Below are positions 55,452 to 64,000 of a stretch of DNA of 64,000 nt, one piece after another; within the stretch, counting starts at the first letter, position 1, and every line of letters starts with the position of its first letter. The notes under the pieces were generated by a model. The model saw only the letters and a program-made list of their open reading frames with translations. It made no database searches and was not told the origin of the DNA. The position numbers and the translations under genes were made by a program. This stretch comes from Scolanthus callimorphus (Eukaryota; Cnidaria; Anthozoa; Actiniaria; Edwardsiidae): the NCBI GenBank assembly GCA_033964015.1, contig CM066924.1:11000625-11064624 (forward strand), read 5' to 3'.

Positions 55452-55747
55452 TTAACAATTAGACCTCAAGGCCGAATGTGCTATGATGAATAGACCATGA
55501 GGCCGAAGGCCGAATGGTCTATTAATATCATAGCACATGAGGACGAGAGGTCTAATTGTTTTAGTATAAATCAACTAGTTGGTCGGTTTTGGCAATGATT
55601 TCCATTATTTTATGTTGAAAAAATCAAGTTTTCTTGCAAAGAAAGGTGGTGGTTTTGCCAGGCACGGTCTATCACTAATAGACCTTTAGTAGCTCAGCCA
55701 ATCAGAATGCAGGATTTGTAATAGACCATTAGTTGGTTTATACTAAA
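55452..55747. mobile_element. composite foldback element, copy 2 (inverted)
   Basis: Reverse complement of 46224-46516 with only a handful of differences. It lies in the intron before the 51616 exon, so the two copies flank the motif V/VI exons in opposite orientation. Confidence 0.9.
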
Positions 55748-56429
55748 TACAAATATAAAAAATAATATCAATAAATTAAAAATAGCACAAATATAATAAG
55801 TTAAAAAATACAGGAGTTGACATTGCGCAGGGGTGCAACCAACAGTTAGGCCTCTATTACACTCACTAATTCAAGTCTGGTTTTAAACATATTAAATATT
55901 GAGAATGTTATAAGCCGATCAATAAGGCCATTCAATTGTTTCCCAAAGGGCAATTTTAAGCCACCCAATAAAAAACGCACTTTGTGGCTCTCATCCAAAC
56001 CAGACAGAAAATTAGAAATGGAAATAGCATCACCTGCACTATTTACGGCAATCAACCCCCACAAGCCCCATCAATCCCCCCAATAATATAACCTTCCGAC
56101 TGATATGTCTAACCCAAAATTGCTTCATTCAACTACTTCTGATATCGGATAAATCACAACATAGAAACTCACAAGTTCCAGGTACAGGAAATCTGATATC
56201 TGATATTTAGCCGATACTATACCCTTCCAACTGATATGTCTAATCTAGACATGCTATTTCAGCCCCTGTTTCTGTGTGGTTCTTGGCTTTTTCTCTTCTC
56301 CTGAGGAAAAAATATATTAGAATCAGTTTCAAATCTGTGCAATGTACTATCAGCAATTATGTAAGACACAAGTATGCTTTTCAAAATGTAAAAATAAAAA
56401 AACGCAAGCCAACAGGGTGAGTGCAATCT
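55748..56429 (-). other. intron sequence; possible retroelement tail
   Basis: The minus frame 56064-55846 ('SHKVRFLLGGLKLPFGKQLN' and on) looks protein-like and could be a retroelement tail, but I cannot name it. 56090-56240 repeats the 'TATCGGATA' theme. Confidence 0.35.
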
Positions 56430-58206
56430 GCGGCGTCGACAAAACCTGGATCGGATCGGATCCGACTTTTATAATTATTGCACCAAAGCATGTGGTCAAC
56501 ACAACGCCACTTTCTGAAAAATACTGTACGCTATTTTCTATATACCTGCACCGCATTTACTGTAACCGTGTCAGTCATAGTACGTACCTTTATCATTAAT
56601 AAAAAAACAGCTTCATATGGTGTGTTTTGCACGAGACTACCTATTTTACGCAATCTTTTGCATAAGAACCTAAATTCTGTTCAAAAAGTGCTTTTTGATC
56701 AAATGAGGTAAAAAAGATGAAGAAAAAGTCCCTTTTGTTACAGCCATTCTCAGTTACACGCGGTCGCAGGGAAAAAGCTTGCAAACGAAAACACGTTTTT
56801 CTGTCTTGTCTGAGCGCGACAAGCCGGCGAAAGCACGTGCGTTGACATGGAAACTTTGACAAAAAACGACTTTTTCGCTTGCAAGCTTTTTTCCCGACGA
56901 CCGCGTGTAACTGAGAATGGCTGTAAAAAGCGTGGGAATGGTCATGCCTAATTGGTTGTTCTTAATTAAAAGCGCCAATGAGTCTGGCTTCTGAATGTGT
57001 CTTTAGAGTTCGGTTTCGTGTATTTTCATTTTAAAGAATGAAGAATTCTATTCAATTATGTATAGGGGGGGGGGGGGGGGGGGGAGGGGCACGAGTTTTT
57101 GCCTGCAAAAAGGGGTGGGGCAAACAAAATTGAGCCATGCATTTGGGGTGGGCCACCAACTAATTGAGCTTTAATATTTGGCACCAATCAAGTGCAAATT
57201 TCTGAGAACTAAAATACAATTGAAGTAACAAAAGCATGATAGAGGTCTGATGATATTACATCTGGTTCTTCTTTTTATACAATTTTTAGAACAAACAAGA
57301 ACAGTTTCTTGTAACTATAACTCAACGGTTATACAAAAGCATACTATTTTAAACACCTCGATTTTCAAACAGAGAGACAGAGTGTAAAAATGCAGTGACA
57401 CATTCTGACTGAAGGTATTAATATAAACATAAAACCTCTCAAGAATCACTTATTAATATAAAAACATGGGGTCGATAGGGGTGCAAGGGCAACCAGTAGC
57501 TACTGGGGGTAATCTATATTTACTCTTGGATTTAAGGGGGGCATGGATTATTGTTGCAAATGAGTAAGGGTGGGTCACATGAAAAGCGGCTTGCTGTTTT
57601 ATGATTTTTCCGCCCCCCCCCGTACTTTATTACCAGTCCCTTATATTTTCAAGCAAAATTAAAGCGTTTGTTCCATGTATGTAGAATCAAACAGAATGTA
57701 AATACAACGGCTTCGATGCCAAATAAGCTTTGAGTTTGATTTACAACGTCCCTTTTCTTTTCTTTTTCGCGTTGAGCCGTTCTTGCATTCCTATAGTCAT
57801 ACAGGGCTTGAAATTGCGCCCTATACAGGCGTGAATACGTCTAAAACATGTTTAGACTTAGGCATAAAATAACCTGTATTTTGAGTTTCTAAGTGTTCGT
57901 TTCCGATCCCCTGGTGGATTTGCGCCTAGATTTTTGATGAATTGCACCTATAATGTAGGTACAAGGCGTAAAATTACACCTGTTAGTCCTGTCATATATA
58001 TAAAGTCATGGCGCTTAAGGCAGCTTTGTTCACGTTTGGTGATTGTCTGACGATGTTCCTTTCTCACGGGAGATAAATTTTTGAATTTCTAGGTATATAG
58101 AAAATAGCGACAGTATTTTTCAAAAAGTGGCGTTGTGTTAATCGCATGCATTGGTGCAATAATTATAAAAATCCGATCCGATCCGATCCAGGTTTTGTCG
58201 ACGACG
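56430..58206. mobile_element. 1.8-kb element with approximately 120-bp terminal inverted repeats
   Basis: GTCGACAAAACCTGGATCGG, then 'TTATAATTATTGCACCA', 'ACAACGCCACTTT' and 'GCTATTTTCTATATACC' at 56435-56553 appear in reverse at 58091-58204. Identity is roughly 90 percent by eye. The interior has no transposase, and includes the nested TA-flanked MITE at 56741 and a G-run near 57066. Non-autonomous DNA transposon; superfamily not determined, as no clear target duplication was found. Confidence 0.8.
56741..56923. mobile_element. TA-flanked MITE (CAGCCATTCTCAGTTACACG ends)
   Basis: Termini CAGCCATTCTCAGTTACACG / CGTGTAACTGAGAATGGCTG, flanked by TA, 183 bp. The stem continues through 'CGGTCG' and 'AAGCTTGCAA'. 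It is nested within the 1.8-kb element. Confidence 0.92.
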
Positions 58207-60463
58207 TGCAATCTGAGCTTTGTCACGTTAGACCTTTACCATGCTCCCTGCAAGCAAGAAAATCTGAAATGTGTAATTCCAGAAAAAAACAATACGAGGG
58301 GTTGCACAGGTCACATGACCCCCACAAATCTTTATTAAAATTCAATATTTTAACTCATACTTGACATAGCTATATAGCAAAATGCAATGGGAAGCAATAA
58401 GTTTGGCAAACAATTTTTCCCAGTAAAATGATCAGATATGAAAATGTTTAATGGGCATTGTTTGCATATGTTATTATTTGTGTTAGGAAAGAAATAATGC
58501 TTTCCTACGTAACAACGTGAGTAGGAAAGCGTTTTCATTGCGGTTCCGTAGCATACCTTCTATTGTCCAATGACAATAGATTTCCTATTATGGATAGTCT
58601 TCATTGTTCATTTCGGCTATATATACATTGTTTAAATTAGCTAGCTTTCTCTCGCTTCTTGAACAGCAAAACGAGATGTTTTCTTGCGACCAAATTTCAC
58701 TTGTTATAGTTTAGAATTTAAAATAAATATTTATTCTCGTGGTTAGGATTAAAACTCTAGCCCTCGGAGTTGTACACTGCTTTTTGCGAGCAGGGTCCGT
58801 TTCCCACTGGGTTTTTGTCCCAAAGAAGTGGGTTTTATCCCAGTGGCTTTTTCGCGCGCAGTGTACGGATTTATGTATTTCTTAGTCATATGGTTGTAAG
58901 CATAGTTTTCAAATATATTTTGATAGAAATTCTAGTCTATTGAATAGATAGATAGATAAGTTTATTGACGCTTCTTGCAGTGCACGCACTGAATTGCAGG
59001 CGGTGGTCTGCAAATACAATACGATAGCATTCTCGCACATTGAGTCATGTTTATTATTATTGTAATTTTTCTTTGATGTAAAATATATTAACGTAGTAAA
59101 TTTGAACAATAAATGTTGATTGCACGCTGTTCACCAAGCAATCGGCAATATCACACTCCAGCTATTGTCTTTTCGTTATTATGTTCGTGGCTTCATAAGC
59201 GAAGGGATAGAAATGAAAGACATTGCATTAAAGCAAACTCCCTATATTTACATTTTGTCTTAGTGGCGGCCATCTTGGATAGCAATTTGTAGCATCCAAG
59301 ATGGCCGACACTAAGACAAACTATAAACAAATGAAGTTTGCTATGAGCTTTGATTGTACCCTGCCAAGGGATAAAAAATACAGATGAATAAAACTGCTTC
59401 ATGTCAAGTTCTCTCTTTTTCTAAAGGTAATAATGAAATATGCAAACAATGCTTATTAAATATTTGCATAACAGATCATTTTCCTGCAAAAAAGACAATT
59501 TGGAAAAAAAAATCATACCCATTACCTCTTATTGCATATTGCTATGTATTTTTTTTCACTGAAATATTGAATCTAAGAATTTGTTTTCAAATTTTACCTG
59601 TGCAACTCCCCCCCCCTTATTTGCCTGACAATAAAATGGTGAAATGCTTTATAAGAAATAGGAAAATTTAGTGGAGAAATAGTTAAAGCATGAAGAGCTG
59701 AAACAATGACTAGACAAAGAATAGAGTATATTTATATTATTAAACTACTATCTTCTAAGTAGTACAAATTAGTGCATTTCTGTTTTACTAGTTATCAACT
59801 AACTGTTAGCAGAGCGGAAAGATTTTTGTTATCTGATAGGGTCAGGTTTTGGAGACCTTGGCGGCACCCAACCCCTCCCCCCCATCCCCCCCCCCCTACG
59901 CAAAGATCAGGAGTTCATAATTATTGGTATTCCATGAGGTCGAGTCAACTAAAGATCGATTACTGCAATAAATCCGTGCCGTGGATTCTTGTTGACATTC
60001 ATCTGCAAATACAATAAAAGGCGGTCCTCTTGATGGACATTTCTCTCACATTCCTTTCCCTGTATTAGAGCTCAAATGAAGTTCTTTCTCCTGATCTTTC
60101 CTGTGCTACTAGAGGCTACTTTTTGTCTCTCTGCATTCGCTTTTAGTTTAAGACTATTTTGTGTTTGGCTTTTTGTTTTACCTTCGCAAAAACGAAGAAG
60201 ATACAAACAAAGGCAAACACGTCTAAAAGGTGAATGCAAGGAGAGTAAAAAGCAGCCTCTGTTAATAGTAGTACTACTGCTAGCAAAGAATTTGCGATTT
60301 ACAGCAAAAGTGAAAAATAAGTTTTCAAGGAGAAACGTAAGCGGTAACAGAAAAAAATCGCCGTGGAAGCAAACCAACTTTACGGCCATGTTGTTGCACA
60401 ATAATACATGATCATGTGTTTCATGTCGCTTGAATAAACTATAATCCAAAAAAGGGCACTCAC
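58207..60463. other. intron sequence; one hairpin, no gene
   Basis: 59256-59319 is a hairpin, TGTCTTAGTGGCGGCCATCT / AGATGGCCGACACTAAGACA. 58945-58960 is a (GATA)-like run. Open frames here lack motifs. Confidence 0.5.
59256..59319. mobile_element. 64-bp hairpin (GGCGGCCATCTTGGAT)
   Basis: One mismatch within a 26-bp stem around an 'AGCAATTTGTAGC' loop. The outer sequence (59228-59345) shows weaker inverted similarity ('AAGCAAACT' / 'AGTTTGCT'). Confidence 0.8.
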
Positions 60464-60737
60464 CTTGACGTCTTTTCTTTGGCAACTTTTCCATCATAGG
60501 AATCGCCTCGACAGCAGGAAGTTTCAATTCCTCCAGGATGTCTTGGATTGGTGCTTCAAGATTTTCCTCCGCACCCTTCACATCCTCCTCTTTTGGCGCA
60601 TCTTGAATTTTGTTAGCCCTGGTGAACTTTGTTGAAACGACGGAGCCCTCTTTCACCCTCCCCTCCCTGTGAATAACATAATCTCGTTCCGGAACTAATC
60701 CTGCTGCCGACGAGAAGGCGCTAAATTCGCCATCCAA
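60464..60737 (-). CDS. candidate first coding exon of an unknown gene nested in RecQ
   Basis: ATG 60737 opens 91 codons ending at a consensus donor, CGTCAAG|GTGAGT. The peptide is acidic in the middle ('DAPKEEDVKGAEENLEAPIQ', 'DILEELKLPAVEAIPMMEKL') and finishes with a basic 'PKKRRQ' that resembles a nuclear localisation signal. Codon use and lack of low complexity look like real protein. The frame continues past the donor as obvious non-coding sequence, which supports the splice site. I do not recognise the family. It lies in the 11.8-kb RecQ intron on the same strand and could be an alternative first exon of a short RecQ isoform or an independent gene. Confidence 0.5.
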
Positions 60738-61044
60738 TGATAGGAGGCCCCGAAGCTCCGCCTTTGGGACTGACGATTTTGATTGATAGGATTGAATTTT
60801 CTAACAAGTGTCCCAAGGGTAAAGTTTGAGAAAGAAACTAGAATCACTGAGGCAAAACGAACTACCACTGAAATAACCCAAATAGGACTTCAAAACTTGG
60901 TTCGAGAACACGGAAACTTCACCCTGGGACCAAGGTACCAGCGTAAATACTAGGTCTGTCAAAACGCCTTATCATGAATATATATCAGAGGATCAGGAAC
61001 GCCCCTACTTATGAGCCCCTGGTATACGTTATTTTGTTGCTTTA
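60738..61044. other. upstream of the candidate exon; nothing firm
   Basis: No TATA box or CpG cluster obvious on the minus strand, and no repeats. The right part leads into the LINE. Confidence 0.4.
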
Positions 61045-62480
61045 TTCAAGCAAGGCCAGCGAACAGATCTAAACAACTATAGACCAATTTCTGTTACTCC
61101 TATTGTAGCAAAAATATTTGAGAGAATCATTTACGACCAATTGTATTATTATCTAACTGTAACCTACTTCATATCTAGCCATCATCAGGTTTACGGTCTT
61201 TACATTCTACTGTTACTGCCTTACTCAAAGCCACCGACAACTGGGCACTAAATATCGACAAAGGCAATGTCAATGCAGTGGTGTTTTTAGACCTGAAAAA
61301 AGCTTTTGATACCATAGATCACAATATTCTTTTGTCGAAACTCAGTATCTACGGTATCTCTGGTTCCACGCATGAATGGTTCAAATCTTATTTACATAAT
61401 CGTGTTCAGTAAATGGCTCTCTCTCTTCTGCTAAATTTCTCACGTGCGGCATCCCTCAGGGGACTATTTTAGGTCCAATACTTTTTATACTATATTAAAA
61501 CGACCTGCCAAATTGTCTTGTTCACACTGTCCCTCAAACGTATGGAGACGATACCCATTTAACCTTTGCCAGTAAAAACATTGAAAACATTGAGGACAAA
61601 CTAAATTAAGATCTTGCCGAAGTTAGTGACTGGCTTGTGGCCAATAAATTGACCCTTAACAAATCTACAACAGAATTTATTTTACTTGGGTCGTGGCAAA
61701 GACTGCGTACCTTTGAGAATCCCCCAGAATTATTTCTCGACAAATTTCCAATCAAGCAGGTCGCTGATACAAAGTCTCTTGGGGTCTTCGTCGATGAGCA
61801 TCTAACCTGGAATACGCATATCACTAATATTTCCAAAAAGATTCTAGCATTGGCGCTCTCAAACGATGTCGGCCTTTCATCGAAACGTTACGATACGCCT
61901 TCAGCGCTATTGTCCAGCCCCATTTTGACTACTGTGATGTTGAATGGGGAAATTGCAACACTACTCTCGCAACAAAACTCCAGAAGCTACAAAACCGCGC
62001 CGCAAGAATTTTGACTTTGTCCTGCTACGACGCAGACGCAGAATCACTTCTTGAGAGTCTGGGTTGGAAAAGGTTAGCTGATCGGCGAAGATCCAACATG
62101 GCTACTATGGTTTACAAATCACTAAACAATCTAGCACCTGAATATCTCAGAGCTAAATTTGTAAACCGTAGTAGCGTCACTGATTACACATTGAGAGACA
62201 CCATGAACAAACTTGCTGTTCCAGAGCCCCGCACAAACTATCTAAAAAACAGATTTCAATACAGCGGTACGGTGCTTTGGAACAGCCTATCTCTAGAGCT
62301 TCGTCAAGCAGAATATCTGAACAGCTTTAAACATGGCTGTAGGAATTTTTTTGATTCTTAATACACGGCACTCATGGAAAGCAGACAATATAATTAGATT
62401 TTTATACATATATTTATAGATAACATAATAATTGTAGTTTTTAAAGCCCTGATTGTTTTGCCCGTGTCAAAATAAAGTTA
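61045..62480 (+). mobile_element. non-LTR retrotransposon (RT to 3' end), nearly full RT, inactive
   Basis: The plus strand reads 'QRTDLNNYRPISVTPIVAKI' (about 61060), '[20 protein letters not shown]' (about 61275, first aspartate), and 'TYGDDTHLTFA' (about 61548), the catalytic box with glycine in place of the more usual alanine. Then come 'VADTKSLGVFVDEHLTWNTH' (about 61760) and the C-terminal region 'ADRRRSNMATMVYKSLNNLA' to TAA 62361. A 120-bp 3' untranslated region ends with AATAAAG and TTATTATTATTA. A few frameshifts and stops separate the frames. It resembles CR1/L2-like LINEs of cnidarians. The 3' tail was hit by the MITE at 62490. Confidence 0.88.
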
Positions 62481-62489
62481 TTATTATTA

Positions 62490-62666
62490 GAGCAGATTTC
62501 GTATGACTGTGAAAGTTCCGCGACAAAGTTGTACCACTCCGCGACCGTGTCCGCGCCGCGACTACGCGATTTCATTCGGTATCTACAGCAGGCCAGGTTC
62601 CGTACCGCCACCGCGACAGTACCGCGCCGTGTCACGGCACTTTTCACAGTCATGTGAAATCGGCTC
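62490..62666. mobile_element. TA-flanked MITE, GAGCRGATTTC family, GC-rich interior
   Basis: Termini GAGCAGATTTCGTATGACTG / CAGTCATGTGAAATCGGCTC, flanked by TA. The interior is GC-rich and folds on itself ('CGCGACCGTGTCCGCGCC' and 'GTACCGCGCCGTGTCACGGC'). It sits exactly at the LINE's TTA-repeat tail. Confidence 0.88.
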
Positions 62667-63418
62667 TATTATGCTCCGCTCGCGCGGCGCGAAAGCTCCG
62701 ATAGTAAAACATTCGTCCCCAAATTCCAAAGCGCTCGCTTAGAGTACATATTACTTTTTGGTTAACGACATTATGTCACAACGCAAAAGTGTTGGGAAAT
62801 AACAGAAATGCTTAGGATTTTTAACGCAGCATTTTCTTCTACAATATTGTGTCCAAATTGAAGTAAATTTTCGTTTTCGAGTGGGAGAATTTTGTTCGCG
62901 TGACTCTGTGCGTATGTTATGTCGCTAGTGTGCACCAGGCATTACTGAGTAAATACTATATCTCTAGGCTCTTAAATCTGAATTTGAGGTAATTTGGAGA
63001 TGGGGCACAGTTTTTAGCTCTAAGCTTGCTCACTCGTAAATAAAATGCTAGATATCTAGTGTTAGATTGGCAATAAATTTACTTGCGAGCTCGCGCCGTG
63101 CTAGTTTCTAAAGTTTGGCGATCTTGTCGGCAGGACCCAGACGGCAAAATTGAAATCCTCAAATTATCATTAAAATCGATCATATTGCGAAAGGAAAACC
63201 TCAGCAGGTTTGTTTTAGGTTTTTGAACTGTGGCCACTATCTTCTGATTTTGTTGATTTTTCTGTGCGTTCGCTCTCGAATGCAAGGAAGAATATTGTCA
63301 CTTTCGGAAAGTTCCCGAGAAAGACAAGGGGATGGAAGTATGGCTGAACACACAAGGTGGAGTTACTGAGAAAGACAAGGAGATGGAAGTAGGGCTAAAC
63401 ATACAGAGTAACATCTAC
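62667..63418. other. intron sequence with a 46-bp duplication
   Basis: 63318-63410 holds two tandem copies of a 'GAGAAAGACAAGG(G/A)GATGGAAG' block. 62915-62942 repeats the right end of the MITE at 35778. No gene. Confidence 0.55.
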
Positions 63419-63553
63419 CTTGATAAGCAATACACGATCCCAGAAGCCAGTGGGTACTTGGATTTAATGAAGTCTATTATTTCCTCGGTGATGCTTTTTT
63501 TCTTTGGCTTCACTTCGAACTGCAGATTAGATCTATTGAAACTCTGGGTGAAC
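63419..63553 (-). CDS. BLM: RecQ helicase (BLM-like), motif IV exon
   Basis: Acceptor 'TCGTAACTTTTCCAG' and donor 'TATCAAG|GTAGAT' bound 135 nt, phases 1 and 2. It encodes 'SFNRSNLQFEVKPKKK', 'SITEEIIDFIKSKY' and 'PLASGIVYCLSR'. This is the start of the second RecA-like lobe, with motif IV ('SGIIYCLSR' in BLM). The SFNR-NL-(Y/F)-V-PKK pattern matches BLM better than RECQL1 or WRN. The ATP-binding lobe (motifs 0 to III) must lie further right, beyond the window. Confidence 0.93.
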
Positions 63554-64000
63554 CTGGAAAAGTTACGACAGTAAGTGAACACGAAGTCGATACTCCATGT
63601 ATCCAGGAAGCTGTAGAAGTCATGTGAATGCATACATTACTGATGAGACAGGGAAAAGGCCCATAACCTGCTATGCACCTCTGTATTTAAAACTAACGAG
63701 ACTTTAATTATACGCCACTTGTATAACAACGTACGCTTGAAGAGAAAAAATACCCAATTGCCAAGTTTTGCAAAATTATTAATTATTAAAAATGCTGTGA
63801 ATTTAACAATATCTACAATAAATAGTAATTATAAACTAACACCCAAGAATGTCGCGCGCTGAATGGTCGATAGCCGTGTTTGTAAAAGTGTGATGTCATC
63901 CATGAACAGCCTTATGTTGTCATTCAGCGCAGGCCCGTAGCCTGGAGGTGGGGGGTCGGGGTAGTAAACTTTGGAATTTTACCAGGCGCTATCCGCGACG
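63554..64000. other. intron sequence at window edge
   Basis: No further RecQ exon appears before the end of the window. Sequence is AT-rich with no repeat recognised. Confidence 0.6.

Overview
The window is animal nuclear DNA, most likely from an anthozoan cnidarian such as a stony coral. It is AT-rich, its one clear host gene has GT-AG introns, and the rest is dominated by foldback elements, LINE, DIRS-type and Polinton-type remnants of kinds common in coral genomes. The species assignment is an inference. I see no bacterial genes, operons, CRISPR arrays, rRNA or convincing tRNA.

The only confidently recognised host gene is a BLM/Sgs1-type RecQ DNA helicase on the minus strand. Six exons are visible, in transcript order 63553-63419, 51616-51490, 50735-50551, 27654-27520, 26153-25958 and 24886-24657. 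All junctions keep phase. Together they encode helicase motifs IV to VI, the four-cysteine zinc-binding domain and the winged-helix RQC domain. The N-terminal ATP-binding half lies beyond the right edge of the window. HRDC exons were not found. Two introns are very large (22.9 kb and 11.8 kb) and hold most of the mobile DNA. Weaker gene candidates nested in them are a spliced zinc-knuckle exon (40976-41530, +), a first exon (60464-60737, -), a possible two-exon mini-gene (31757-32998, +) and a tiny first exon (38287-38373, -).

Left flank: 2.3-11.6 kb holds copies of a non-coding repeat with a hairpin end and a head-to-tail duplication of a 3.1-3.5 kb repeat unit (3997-7087 and 7088-10580). 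Comparing the two copies exposes three later insertions, two with readable target-site duplications. From 18.4 to 24.06 kb lies a decayed Polinton/adintovirus-like element: the tail of a minor capsid (penton-like) protein, an adenovirus-type cysteine protease, a small core-like protein with a hydrophobic GG-FL motif, and an internally deleted family-B DNA polymerase.

RecQ introns: a MULE-like 1.08 kb element with a 9-bp target duplication (28037-29118), LINE fragments (30.5, 33.7, 38.8 and 61.0 kb), a DIRS-type reverse transcriptase remnant with nearby direct repeats (44.6-45.8 kb), a broken IS630/Tc1-type DD37E transposase (47164-48184), a 31-bp minisatellite (40.1-40.7 kb), and a 1.4-kb foldback element with a 60-bp tandem array (49153-50531) that stops 19 bases from a RecQ splice donor. 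At least a dozen MITE-like foldbacks are present, many flanked by TA. One 0.3-kb composite occurs in opposite orientations on either side of the two motif V/VI exons, which suggests possible back-splicing or exon skipping.

Stretches without listed genes were read on both strands and showed no convincing coding sequence.
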